Source: Anarhynchus alexandrinus (Eukaryota > Chordata > Aves > Charadriiformes > Charadriidae). From it: a stretch of 64,000 nucleotides of DNA. Positions 1-12,886 of the stretch are shown here, in pieces (the first letter of the stretch is position 1; every line of letters starts with the position of its first letter). The position numbers and the translations under genes are program-made. Below the pieces are notes generated by a model that was given only the letters and a program-made list of their open reading frames with translations, was not told the origin of the DNA and made no database searches. The stretch covers positions 975,181-1,039,180 of the forward strand of contig VUYV01000179.1 of the NCBI GenBank assembly GCA_008711295.1, read 5' to 3'.

Positions 1-701
1 AATAGGTGACTGTCAATTGATGTTACAATTTGAAGGCAGGAATGAAATTCCTCTAAGTTTGTTCCTTAAAAGCAAAATCCTAAATATAATTACAGCAATA
101 GAGTATACCAGTCCATGGGATCTACCCTACTTTTAAAGCCAGATAATTCCAAAATATCCCTCCCTTTCTCTTTTAAAACAAGTAATTTTTTAAAATTTAA
201 ATTTTCAGAAGTTAGCTAAGAGAATCAGGGGAGAGGTTAGCCATCCAATGTTGAAGATGAGTGAAGAGACTTTTTGCGTGACCAGATATCAGTAATCAGC
301 AGTTTTCACTGACTTCATCAAATCACGCCTTTTTATCATTTACTTAGTTCAAACTCAACATCTGACGCATGGCTGCCTTTGATTCAAGACATTCAGAGTG
401 ACAAGAAAAAAGTTTTACTGTTAAAGATTAATCATGTTCTTCTGTTCCCACTCTCCTTCTGCTCTTAGATTTAGGAGGATGCACTCAACTGTAGCTTTAT
501 TTTCACATTATGAAAAAATCTGGTTTAGATTCCATTTATTTGTAATTTATTCTTCCACATTTCATAATCAATAGACACAAGCATACATTCTGCATGTAAT
601 AAACATGTTTCATTCATTATTTTTGTAATTGACTAATAAAATGGTAACTACTTTCACAAAGTCCTCCTGTTTATCCATTATTCTAAAATGTGTAGTTTGT
701 C
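1..701. other. Noncoding AT-rich unique sequence
   Basis: I see no gene, RNA or recognisable repeat here. Open frames are short and AT-driven. The right end runs into a long poly(T) tract. Confidence 0.6.
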
Positions 702-729
702 TTTTTTTTTTTTTTTTTTTTTTTTTTTT
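702..729. repeat. Poly(T) tract, 28 nt
   Basis: An uninterrupted run of 28 T, followed by a further pyrimidine-rich stretch ending in AAG at 749-751. It could be a simple repeat or the A-tail of an old minus-strand retrocopy, but no retrocopy body is recognisable beside it. The pyrimidine stretch would also make a strong plus-strand splice acceptor. Homopolymers of this length are also error-prone in sequencing. Confidence 0.8.
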
Positions 730-925
730 CTTTGTTCTTCTCACCTTTAAGATGTCCTTATGGTCATTAACTCTCAATTTGCTATCACTTGGCAAAATTC
801 TTACTCCTGCCTTTCTGCTTTTGGTACAGAAAGCATTGCTACTTACTCTTTCTCAATCGTTTTAAGGCACAGCTCCAATCCTCATCATGCTGTAAGAAAA
901 TGCACGTGCTGTACATCCTACTTAC

Positions 926-992
926 CATCCACGGGTTCTAACACCGAGATACGACATTTTCCTCTTTGGCATACACGATTTTTATCTTCAGA
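926..992 (-). other. Candidate minus-strand exon with a CR1-derived acceptor
   Basis: On the minus strand this 67-bp interval is bounded on the left by a near-ideal donor (ATG then GTAAGTAGG). On its right, the adjacent CR1 supplies a pyrimidine-rich stretch ending in TATATCTAG that could act as acceptor. The frame reads 22 codons without a stop (phase 0 in, phase 1 out) and contains a Cys-x4-Cys pattern, CQRGKC, near the middle. The segment is richer in CpG than its surroundings. The peptide is too short to assign to a family. Intervals like this also occur by chance, so this is a hypothesis only. Confidence 0.2.
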
Positions 993-1226
993 CTAGATAT
1001 AAGGAAGAAATCTTTTACAATGAATGTGGTGAAACACTGGAGCAGGTTGCCCAGAGAGGTGTTAGATGCCCCATCCCTGGAAACACTCAAGGTCAGGTTG
1101 GATGGGTCTCTGAGCAACCTGATGTAGTTGAAGATGTCCCTGCTCATGCAGGGGGGTTGGACTAGATGACCTTTAAAGGTCCCTTCGAAACCAAACTATT
1201 CTATGATTCTACGATTCTATGATTTT
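990..1226 (+). mobile_element. CR1 LINE, 3' end fragment
   Basis: This is a 5'-truncated CR1 retrotransposon on the plus strand. It begins in the last part of ORF2; read on the plus strand this matches the family's C-terminal coding DNA. It continues through the conserved stretch around GGTTGGACTAGATGACC and ends in tandem ATTCTATG/ATTCTACG octamers at about 1195-1226. The match to the CR1 tail is nearly continuous, so this is one of the younger copies here. It has no coding capacity. It abuts a possible splice-bounded interval on its left. Confidence 0.93.
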
Positions 1227-3710
1227 CTCCTTTATTCTTGATGTGAATCTTCATTCTGTATAAAGCTAACAATATCGGGAGCAGAGGACCTGCCATTCCA
1301 AAACTGACCATATGCTTATCAAATCACATTAGTTAATGACAAAAAAAGAAATAAACCCTATTTTTTTTTGTTCAAAATATCGCATTCATTTCTTATCCTA
1401 AGCTTAACAAAGTCATATTTTCAGAGTAAGTAGCAATACTTCCCACATGATTCCCATCAATGTCTACAGAATGCTAGCTTTTATTTTAAAGGATATTAAA
1501 AAGAGGTTCTGTCATTTATAGTTGCAAAGATAACTGCTGAAACATGAAAGCAAGATTATCAATACCATAGCTGCCTCCTAAGCCTGACAGCTGCAGTGCC
1601 TCTACTGCTCTCAGAATGAGATGCCAAGCAGCCAAAGTGGATTTAAAAAAAAAAAGAAAATTAAAAAAATCCCACAAAAGCGACTTTTCTCACTTTTTCA
1701 GACTGCCTCCTCCCCACTTGCTGTTGTTCCTAACGAACTTGCAAGCAAACTCCTTTCTTTTCTGCTTGCCTCGTATGCCAGTTTCTGATGATAAAAAGAG
1801 ACAATTAGAAAGAACCGAAATTGAAAAGCATTCCTCTTTCTAAAAGCTAGCACGGTGTCCTGCACAAAGGACAAGAGAGAAAAAGATGGGATCAGAGGGG
1901 AGGAAGGGGAAGGACGGTGGATCGCCTCGTTCCACCTTTATGTTCACTCTGCTATAGCAACGCTTTTTATCCTTTCTGGACCTTCACCTACAGGAGCCCA
2001 TTGCTCCACACGTAGTTTTTCAGCTGCAGGCAGTTAGCGGGTACCCCTGACCTGAAGAACGCGAACGCATTTGTGCAACCTCTACATACCGCACTGCAGT
2101 CATCTCTTTTACCAGTGAAGGATGTAATGGCCGTGACACCAAATGGCAGATCTCTCTTTGATACCACAATCTGCCCCACTCCGAAGATGGTAACTCATCT
2201 GAATTTAAGACTTAATATCCAATTCTAAAAACATTTATTTCAACAAAACCCCCACATTTCCTTTCAGCATAGAGGTAAGCAAATACTTCGGCTATATTAC
2301 TGCTGATGGGTTTTACCTGATTAAAATATTATTGGGAGGACAGATAGATACATTGGCGCGCTGAGAGTATTGGAACAGTGCAACATGGTAAAAATACCGT
2401 GCATCATGTATCAGCAAAATCCTGACAGCCAAGGGGTTAACTGCAATACTAGAATGAAACATGTAAAAGTAATAACTTGTTATTGTCAATTATTTGGCAA
2501 TGTGTAGATAAGCAAAGTAAATGAATGTGGCATTTTCCTTTCAATAAACTAAATACTGGATACCACATGTCACCAGTAATTAGACAATTTAACTGTATAT
2601 TAAATGAATGAAGTAAATATAATAGTATAAAACATAGCACTTCTTTAAAGAATGAAGAAACTTTATTTCTTACTAAAGGAATAAACAACAGTGGAATTAA
2701 AAGTGGGTAAACCTCATTTATACAATTACATTAGCAATTACAGCAGCCCTACAGAGTTAGTTATTGCCCTATGATTGACTAAATCTTTCCGTGGTAATGG
2801 GCATTGCATTCAGAACTGAAGGATGATATTTTATGGACTGCTGGAGGCTTTTAATTTCTTTATAGCACATTAAAATATAGTCAGTCTTTTAGCCATTTTA
2901 ACCTTGTTTAGCACAAATGGTTGAACTTGAAATTCATCGACTTATATGGTCCATGAAAGATATCATTAAGAATTGCTGTACTGGGTCTTTTCTTTTTTTT
3001 TTAACTTGTAATGCATTTAATTACTAATGTCCCTCTATCATTTATGGCCCATTGTTTTTCAGATTTTCCACATCTTTCACCTTACCTGTTCAAAGAGTTA
3101 CAGAAGCCATAACATAATATTCCAGATATAGACAAAGACATTCGCTGTTATCACTACACCCTGCATTAGTCAAAAGTGCTCATACTTTGAGTCCTGGTGA
3201 TTATACAAATATCCAAGGTTAAGCTGAATAATGACCTGAGGGCAAAGCTATCATATGCACAAGACAGTCAGTTTTGAGACACTGCATGCTCATACTCCAT
3301 AGAATATATTTTTTTTATGTATATACATATGCATTATTGTAGCTGTTCTTCCTTTAGGATAAGATGACCTCTGAAAGCAATTTTATTTATGTACCTGTGA
3401 TCTACAATACAAATTCAGGAACACAGGTTAACTATCTGATTTTCAGTAACAAGAGGGCCTGTAACCTTCACAGGTTATTAATTTTCATAAGTTTGCCTTG
3501 AACAACTCCAGTGTTGTGAGATTTAATCTGAGATCCGCAAAAGCTGATCTTTCTGCAAAATTCAACAGCAGGGTGACACGCAGAAAAGGAAAAAAAAGTC
3601 CCATAAGAATTAGTCCCTTTCTTCTAGCCAATACTTGTCTTTTACTTCTATGTATGCTAAAACAATGATTTCTTTTGTGACATTGTTGAAATATTCAAGG
3701 ACGGTCTCGC

Positions 3711-3729
3711 TTTTTTTTTTTTTTTTTTT
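3711..3729. repeat. Poly(T) tract, 19 nt
   Basis: Nineteen consecutive T after GTCTCGC. No associated retrocopy is visible. Confidence 0.8.
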
Positions 3730-5720
3730 CTGTACAAGAAGAGAGCTGTATGAATAAAACACTGAACACAGAGTTATCTATTTGTCTTTTCTTGAATGAT
3801 TAGCTATTGGTCACTGTTTTGTAAATGAAACTGGACCAGCTCTTCCAACAAACCTCTTCCCTCTGCTTGGTATTTCCCAGCCGCGCACCAAAAACTAAAT
3901 TCTTGTCTCCTGTCTTGGTATAATGTACCCGAGGCCCATAATAGCAGCCCCAAAACAAGGACAGTGCTTTGAGCCTCACCACCATCATCTGATGACCTCC
4001 AAAGGGAATAGTTAGAGCCTGTAAGTGGATCTAAAGAGAGTGAAATAGCTGTAGAAGGAAGCAACTGAGCTGAAGGAGCAGGGTTCGTTTCATGCAATGT
4101 GGGCCAATTAATACTGTCAAGAAAAAATATAATTTGTCTATGGCTTGAGCAGTTTTCTCTTGAAAGTGCTAATTTAAACAGATTTAAATAACGTGTGAGA
4201 TTGTGTTAACATCACTGATACACTGATGGTCCCACCTCACCTGCTTTCTTTCCTGATCTCTGAGGAAAATTACCTGTATCAGGAAGCCCAGAGCTCCCAG
4301 ACTGCAGGAACTGGTAGAATTCATGTGCTCCCCCAATTTTTTTGGTACTCCATCTCTGGGAGTCAAGAAGCCATGGTGATGAGAACTTTTTTTTTTTTTT
4401 TTAAATTAGTTTTCAGAATAAATCTAGAAAATACAGAACATTTGGCACTGATCATCAAACTGATGGGAAGTCCTGCATTTTCTGCTGCGGACACAATAAA
4501 AGCTGGCAGAGCAAGAAGTCTTTCGGTAAAAAGTATCTGGGTATCTTTCAGCTTCACCAGCCAGCACAAATGACTTAGCTTCAGCAGCTAAAAATTGTTT
4601 CTTTCCTGGGCATGCTCTCACACAAGCCTAATTACTACCAACGATCAATGTAGAAACTTCCAGTGGAGCATTAAGTGCAGAGCTCACATCAACTTTAATA
4701 TCACAAAGCAGAAATACGATAAGAAAACAGGGAGTTCGCTATTCTAAACTTACAACCTTGAACATACATCTCTGTACACAAAGCAAGATCAGACACACCA
4801 AAAAATATTTGGCTTTTTTTTCTTTCATTTGTCCTTTTAACTTTGTAACTTTTTAATATCTTGTTTTGATGCTGTTTGATAACCCAGTGAAACAAAAGAA
4901 TCCATTGACTTTTGCAAAAGAAAAAAAAATAATCATGTGATTATGTTAAAAGTAAGAAAGAGAGTAAAGATATTTGAAAACACTTTTCATTGTACAGCTC
5001 TGTATTTTTATGACCTATGTCTTTCAATAAAGGTATATTTTCTACTGAAAAAAAAAACTGAGATAACAGTAAAATTTAAACTAGAGGAAAAACAAATCTG
5101 AATCTGATTAAACTTTACAAATATGACATTAAGTCAGCATGAATATATGTCTCCATTTTGAAAAACACATGTATGGAACCACCTTAGAAATAAAGTAGTG
5201 AAAATATTGGTTTATGCATCCTGATACAAATTTGGATTTACTTACCAAAAAATATAACAAAGAATAACAGTAGCCAGTTAATCACAACAAGTCAGAACCA
5301 TGCACTTTATATACACATTTTTAATATCTGCACAAGGAAGTACTGTAAATAAAACTTGTCCCCTAACTTTTTAACAAATGCATTTTCATTTTCAGCCTTT
5401 TCTTACTTTACAAGCTGTGATTTAGCACAGGCTGGGAAAGCATTCTAGGGAACCATCACTCCACACTTGTTCTATTGATATATTTTTTTCCTAGGCACCT
5501 CCTGTTGCTTATGCTGTTCTATGTTTTCACAAAGTCGTAGGAATCTTATTAGAAAATGTTTTCCAAAGAAGATATGCAATTCATTGGGCATATTGAATTA
5601 TAGAAAAGAAAAAAAAAAAACACATTAAAAAAAAAAGAAGCAAATGCAAGAGTGTAGTCCTACAGGCTTCTTTCAGAGCTAGAAATACAGAGGCAGCAGC
5701 TTCCATGTGCAAAGGCTGCA

Positions 5721-5750
5721 ATATATATGTGTGTATATATATATGTATAT
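5721..5750. repeat. AT/GT dinucleotide microsatellite
   Basis: Alternating AT and GT dinucleotides, interrupted. It is the only notable simple repeat in this part. Confidence 0.75.
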
Positions 5751-8002
5751 TTAAGTCTGGTAATCCAGTACAAGCAGAACAGAATGTATTTTTTACACAG
5801 GATGTCAAAAATCAAAACAAAAGTAAAACCTGCTCAGTATGGTCACGGAACAGCCAAGTACAATCCTACAACTTCTGCATAGTAACAAAGAGAAACCAAA
5901 GCTTTCAAAGTAAAATAAGAACAACTTTAACAGAGTACTTCTGTTACATTCAACATCATATTTTATATCCATACAGCATTATAATAATATTACCAAATGA
6001 ACAACTTGGTCTGCTAAGACCATCTGTTACAATTTTATAAGAAAATACAATTCTAATTCTTCATGTCCTCAGTGAAGAGCATGTAACTATATATTTTATT
6101 GCTGGGATTTCTTCAATAAATAATCCACACAGAAAAATCAACACAAAGTGACAGTAAGCTATCTAGAGTACAGACAGAGCATTTCCTTCAATTTTTAATT
6201 TCCGAAGTTTCATTGGTTTGTGTCATAATTGCTCTGTTACCTCTATTTATCTTTTCTGCCTATATCTGGTAATAAAAATGTAATTACCAAGATATCTGTT
6301 CTTAGTTTATGATATATATATCTAAAGCGTCTGCTTATTCATTCCTTTACCTTAATGAAATATTACATCACAGACTGATCTATGACAAACTATTCCCAAG
6401 GGGTTTAAAATGTTCTTGCACAATACTCATTATAAATGGAAAATTAATGAGAAAACTTGTTTAAAAATTGTCTCCAGTTTCCCAGGGGCTTCAGACTAAC
6501 ATTTTAAAAGTACAAGCAAGCTCATTTTGATATGTTATGGTCCTTAGCAATAAATAAGTCGTATTGTTTCTCAAAATTACTATTAAATTATTCTTTTGGT
6601 GGTTTTGTCATTTTTAATATTACTATAGCATCTCAACAGACTGTCTAATGCAGTAAACGCTTACTACATGACCCTTATGAAATAATCTTTTCAAATTCTG
6701 TTATTCAAGTTAATAGGCTTAGAAATAGTTAGCCATATTACTCATGAGCACGTGTATGGATAGTACGTAAACTATAAATTTAGCCAGACCCAATATGAAC
6801 GTTGACATAAATATACATATACAAATAGAAAAAAAAAAGAATGAATGAAGAAATAAATGAAAGAATAACTGTCTGGACCAATTTTCCTGTTATCAAAAAA
6901 AAGTGAAACTGGAGAAGGGAGAAAGAGGTGATTTTCCTTTTTTGACCCTAGGTGTTCAAGCTGTACAGATCATCAAGAGATGCTTCAAACTCCAGTGGAA
7001 TAAACTAATAAATTATTTGATTCTAAGACAGAAAAAGTAACGAGCACCATGGTTTTCTTGTCAAATTACTGTCCGGGCATTTAGAAAGTCTAATTGTACT
7101 ACATTCCGACTTTACGAAAAATAATTTAGCGTGACCTCATAAGACCATAAGAACTTAAACGCCATTAAAGGACCTAGATAACTTCAGATTTGCTAGGAAC
7201 AACGAGACCTCTTGCGCATTTTGTTTTCTTCTGGTGTACTTTTTGATGTCCCAATGGCATGAGGGATTTCCTGTGAGCTGGTTTCCCCCATTTCTACAGA
7301 GTCCAATTTCAGCTCACTCTTTTGTATTTCCAGTATAATGTAATAACCAGAAGAGTTACCTCATAAATTGTACTGCAAATAATTTATAGTCTATAAGAAA
7401 TTTCAATTAAATTTACTTTCTTATTGTACCTGAAATACATACAAATCAAGAAAGCCAGGCTATATGACCACCAGCTCGTCCCTTTACCCATTGCACTCAA
7501 TCTCACATGGAAATTTCTCCGTTCCTCTCAATTTCTCACCCAAATTTTCTTGTTGCCACTGAAGTGTGTTGCTGGGAGGGAAATCACATGATACTTCACA
7601 TCCTCTGGTCAAAATGCGAGGTAAAGATTTTCACTAATGTCAGTAAGATTACTTGTGGACATAGAAATACTGTATTTTTTGCTTCAGTCATCCAAAACCT
7701 ATTGACCTGGTGCGAATCAATAATGACAAATACAAAGTTTCCCATTTCTTCCACAAGAAATTACAGCTCAAATTCTATAGCACATGGAGCTTCTCAATTT
7801 AGTATTACTTCAGAATATAAGAAAATAGAATTTTGGAAATGCAATTTTTCCTCTTTCATCAATACTAACATGAGTCCTTTAGAGCAAAGCATTACAGAGC
7901 TTGCACTGAACATTTCCTTTCTCTTGATTCCACTCTTAATCCAAAGTGAACTGTTAGTTTTTGTACATTACAATCCAACGAAGGTGTTATAATCGAGCTC
8001 AT

Positions 8003-8018
8003 TGTGTGTGTGTGTGTG
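8003..8018. repeat. (TG)8 microsatellite
   Basis: Eight TG units followed directly by a G-rich stretch (GGAGGGGG). Confidence 0.85.
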
Positions 8019-10415
8019 GGAGGGGGAATGAGGAGTGCGCTTGGGTCTGAGTATATTTAAAGGAGAGCTGAGAAGTTTTCTAGTGAAAGGTTCTGTTGAT
8101 AAATGGTAGTTAGGAGAAGAAAATTGGTTATTCAATGAACAAAGTGGTGTGTAATTTATTTTACTTCATTAGATGCTGAATTCTTCAAACACTGCTAGGA
8201 ATTAGAATGCTTTGAAACTAATTATTGTAAGTACGTTTAATCATAGCTTTGAAGTTACTTTCAACATAGCGTGTTCTTTTAGATTAAATTATATCTTTCT
8301 GCTATTCCACTGCAACCACACAGTTCAAGGGCAGAAGAGGAGCAACAAAAAAAAATTGTTAAATGTTATAAGTAAACATAACAATAGTTTTGGCTTGTTT
8401 TTTCAGAAATATTTCCATAATCTCCTATTGCTACAAGTGTACCAGTTCCCACAGAAACTTGAGTACAATTTTGAATATATAAACATTATCATAAAATTAA
8501 ACAATTATGTTATTATACATACTACAAATAATTGCAAGCAGTGAAGTAAAATAGTAGGGAGCACAAATAGGAACAAAAATGCACTTGCACGGTGCATGGT
8601 TTTGCTGAAGCAAAGATTAAAGGAGTTTAATGTACTCTCTCCCTCACCCTTGCTTCCTTGTACATATAGTACTGGTAATTCAAGCAGTTACGTGAGATTT
8701 GGCTTTATCATGATAAATGCTAGCTGAAAGGAGTAATTTTGGTTTGGGCTTGCTTCTTGCTCGAAAGAAAATTTTTGGTTCAGTGATTTAAGCAAGGCAG
8801 AGCACCATGAATCTCCTCCATAATTACGAGCTTGACTTTGACGTTATCTGCAGATCGAACTAGCTGTTTGTGTGGATACAAGCAACTCGAAATTTTATCA
8901 GTCTGAAGAAAGAATGCAAATGTAGTTTCAAGTAGCTTTGCTGATATCACCGATTTCCAATCACCTTTCCTATTTTCAAATGTGCGTGTTGTACTTCAGT
9001 GATTTAACTGGATTTTAATCGGTTCTGGATAAAGCCCTAAGTGAAGAGACAGAGTGGTTTTATACTCTTCTCTGACTACTTTTTTCTCTCTTTTCTCTTG
9101 TTATGTAAAGCATCAATACAATAGCACAGGCATATGCATTACATTAGAAAAGTCCCATCATCTTACAGACAACTAACATGATGAAGGAGAGCATAGTACT
9201 TCTCCTTCTGTTCCTTCTTAGGTTTATTAAGTGTCTGCATAGCTTGTAACAATAAATGGTAAAACTACCTTATGGTAGAAATTCATATATTTCATAGTCT
9301 AATTTTAAATTATACATTTTCTAGTATTAACAGCTCTGCAACACGGGCAATTCATTGCACTTGCCTGAAGGGCTGGGAAGGTCAACTGGGCAAGATTAAT
9401 TTTGTATCTCTTTGCAGAGAAACCCATACAGCCTTGAATAACCAAAAAAGTCCCATGGACATAGAAAGACATATGTAGATGTCTGTCGGCTAAATTGCCT
9501 TAGTTTCATGATAGGAGATAGTAAAAAAGCTGTTTATGTGGATCAACAGAACTAAAATATTTCCAAAAGGAAGAAAATGAAAAATGGCAAAGCGTGGACT
9601 GAAGACAGGGACTTGTGAGGGCAGTTAGAAATGTCCAGAGGAAAAGAGGTAAAAAAAGAAGCAATGGCTTAGTTGATCAAATACGGGGTCTTCTTAATAG
9701 GGATGTAGTAGTATACAAATAATGAAATATAAAAGGAAACAAAAGAACGTGTACAAAATATTATTATCAGCATATGGAGAAAAAGAGAAAATGAGAGAAC
9801 ATCTCTTCCTCCTTCAACTCAAAAGAACAATATTCAACAAATAATTGCAGCCTATCCCCAAAATGTCACCCAAAAAAATAAAAAAAATTCCTAACGGCAG
9901 AAAGCAGTGGTTCTGCTTGTTCTTTTTCCTTTTCTTTCTTTCTCAATGTCATATTCCATCAGTTCTGAATTTGTCAGAAACAGTGATTAGAGGTGGAAAA
10001 AAATATCTCTTTTGTTATCCTCTACCTAAAACTTCAAATCAACAGTGACAGTGAGTGAAACACAACTTTACCAAAGTGAGTGTTTTTCATTTTGTAAGAT
10101 TGATATTTGTAAATTTACAAGGCTTTCCTAATCATGCTTCCCAGAACTATTACAAAAGCAGTACATCATGGAAACTGCAAATATTCGGAGGCATTTAGTT
10201 CTATTTTGCCACTATCCAAGGACTTCAGTGTATACAGACTGTCTCAAGAGTCGGTGGAAAAATAAAAAAATCAAACATTTTACCTGCCTGCATCAAAAGA
10301 GAGAGAGTCATGAAATGTTATTAGGTACCATTTGTTTCACACATGCTTGGTGATGCTCATTAATTTCAAACATTTGTCAACTCTACTTTTTTCACAAGGA
10401 ATTTTCTTTAGAAAG

Positions 10416-10690
10416 ATCATAGATTCATAGAATCATATAATAGTTTGGGTTGGAGGGGACCTCTAAAGAGCATGTNGTAGTCAAACACCCCTGCAGTAAG
10501 CAGGGACATCTTCAACTAGATCAGGTTTCTCAGAGCCCTGTCCAATCTGACCTTGAATGTTCTCAGAGGTGGGGCATCTACCACCTCCCTGGGCAACCTG
10601 TTCCACAGTTTCACCACCCTCATCATAAAAAATTTCTTCCTTATATCTAGTCTGATCCCACATTCCTACTTGTCCTGGCTTCCCCTGGTG
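10416..10690 (-). mobile_element. CR1 LINE, 3' end fragment (minus)
   Basis: This is a CR1 tail read on the minus strand. The 3' terminal octamers appear at the left edge as ATCATAGA-like repeats. They are followed by GGTTGGAGGGGACCTC, the AGCAGGGACATC motif and the GGGCAACCTGTTCCAC block, into the end of ORF2. It resembles the 990-1226 copy closely in the shared part and is probably the same or a sister subfamily. The right (5') border is vague, between about 10650 and 10700. An ambiguous base (N) sits at 10476. Confidence 0.92.
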
Positions 10691-10862
10691 ACTCGAAGTG
10701 TTTTTTTCTCTACCATCATGTTCAGTCCTTTTGGGTTGTCATCTACAGCCAAATAGATGACAATATATAATCAATGCAAAAAGAGTTTCAAAATCAACCC
10801 TGTGATTCTTTTAAAGGCATATGTAGCACTCTCTGTAATTATGATCAGCATTAATAATAATT

Positions 10863-10886
10863 ATCATCATCATCATCATCATCATC
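10863..10886. repeat. (ATC)8 trinucleotide microsatellite
   Basis: Eight perfect ATC units, preceded by AATAAT repeats. Confidence 0.9.
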
Positions 10887-12886
10887 CAACCTTAATTCAC
10901 ACATTCAAAATTTTCTAAATTATTTTGATCTGGATCTTCTTTCTAATTCATTATTATTTGTGAGGCATTCTTCAATATTTTGCAGACTCCCGGTTTTCAT
11001 ATTTCATATACTAATCAGGACTATTATATCTCAAGGTTTAACTTCCCCCCATCATTATAATGGACTGCTAGTCCACTAATCCAATCTTGCAGAGAATTGT
11101 CAACAGCCAAATAAAAGAACTAAAAGAGATTTCTAGTTAAAAATAAAATTATAGAGGAAAAAGAAAGATGTTTATTACATTCTTATTGTAGAAGGAATTA
11201 GCTTTCAATTAAAAACAATAATATTTTGTTAATCTGTCGTGCAGATTGATATTCCAATAGCCTAAGAGGTCTACAAGACGGCATCATGTTGAGTTGCTCA
11301 CCATGTTAGGAACCTTGATGATTCAGCCTTTTACTCACGTTAGAAAACAACCCTCTTTAAAATATAAAACAGGTGTGGGGTTTAGTCCCACACTAACTTT
11401 AGCACTGTGACCTTCAGACAAAGACTTGGCGATCTCACAGTCAGTTCAACTCATCCAGGATGCCAAGGAGACCCACTGATGTTCAGCACTGAATTCCTCT
11501 GATTAAATTCAAAATACAAAATCAGATTTTCACTGTGCATTTTCTTGTGCTTTCCAAGGTTCATAATCTAAATTATCTTTGGTAATTAAAGAATACAAAA
11601 AACATTTTAAGAGACACATCCTCCAGTAGCCAACCCAGGTAGTTTACAGTCTGGCTTAATTTATAACAATGCTGTTCCGACTGTCGCTTTAATGACAAGA
11701 GTAAGGATGGAAAGAACAACCAGCAAAAATGAATAAACATGGCAGTGTCAAAGGAAGACTTAAAAGTAATAATGTTGTATGTGGTTAAATATTAATGATA
11801 TATATTTAACTCTTATCTTTACCAAACACAATAGCAAGAAATTTGAAAATAGATACCAGGAAAGTGATGTTAAGAACAGCAGCATAACATTGTAACAAAT
11901 CTATGATGGCTATGTGAAATAGCCACATTTTTAAAACTCCTGATGTGGCAGTATTTAAAGGAAGTCAACAAAACCGAAAAGAAGATAATCTTATCTGAAA
12001 ATAATAAACCCCTCAGAAATACACTATTAAAGGCTTTTTTAAAAAAATAGTCATGAAAAAGATGATTGACTTGGTATCAGATATTCCATCGTACTACTGT
12101 GTGAAAAAAAAAGGGATGAAACTATTCATCTGGCTCCTATTTTATCATCTGGGGGATGGCAAACTGACCATGCCCAGTGCCCAAAACAAACTGAGACATA
12201 TTTGGTTTTCAATTGAAACATACAGATCTGTGAGAAATCAGAAGAAACACAAATATTTAGAATTTATAGTTCAAGTAGGGCTTGACAAAATCTTATCTTA
12301 CTTCAGTAGTACAAAAGAAGGGATGATGGCTACAAAGCATTGTTCAAACCTACAAATGTGTTCAACCTCCATCCTCAGTGCTTTCATGGAAGCTGCATTC
12401 ACAGCAATCTAAAGAACCAATATCCTTAGTGGGACCAGGCCAATGTGTAACTATGGTACTGTAAATCGGATGAACCATGAAAAGCCATCATTTAATTCAG
12501 CCTCAAGTATCCTATATATGTTGCCAGTTACTCATACTGATGGCTCTCTGTACTTGACACCAAGGACTCAATATAGACTTTCCTTGTGAACCAGCAATCT
12601 TGCGGTTAAATCTAAAAAACCCTAAACCTTGTCAAACACACATAATATTCACTTATTTTACTAACATTTTAAATTATTATGGTCAAATTCCGTAGTATAA
12701 TCATACAACAAGTACCGTCATTTATACAGAGTAATGAAATGTTTTCATTCTAATATCTAATTGTAACTCTGTAATGAAAGTGTCGGTTATCTAAGGTGAG
12801 ACCATAATACAGACACTCAGCCAACAAGAAAAATCCAATTTGTGTGCCATACTCATCAAAAAGAAATCAAAGTGAAAAAGATTGAG

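Larger units (their letters stand above)
1227..10415. other. Long unique noncoding stretch
   Basis: No gene is supported. The stretch is AT-rich with scattered simple repeats (listed separately). A 161-codon ATG frame lies at 7507-7992 on the plus strand but has no recognisable domain. The block at about 1850-2180 is richer in GC and CpG than its surroundings and may be worth a conservation check. Several isolated splice-like sites occur, including a minus-strand acceptor/donor pair around 5246-5327 that is closed in all frames. Confidence 0.5.

Noticed and set aside
2266..2272. Seven-base microexon between TTTCCTTTCAG and GTAAGC
   Set aside because: The sites are good, but a seven-base interval carries no information, and neighbouring acceptor and donor words often fall close by chance.
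4238..4302. Minus-strand interval with GTGAGG donor and open frame
   Set aside because: The acceptor pyrimidine tract is weak, a second donor lies inside, and the open stretch is only about 21 codons.
5246..5327. Minus-strand 82-bp exon-like interval
   Set aside because: A strong acceptor and donor, but stops in all frames and no transcript evidence.
7140..7200. Ancient LINE tail (ATAAGACCATAAGAAC words)
   Set aside because: Only one short word matches, and the flanking blocks do not follow in the expected order.
7507..7992. 161-codon plus-strand ATG open frame
   Set aside because: No recognisable domain, no codon-bias cue, and a length that can arise by chance once or so in a window of this size and composition.
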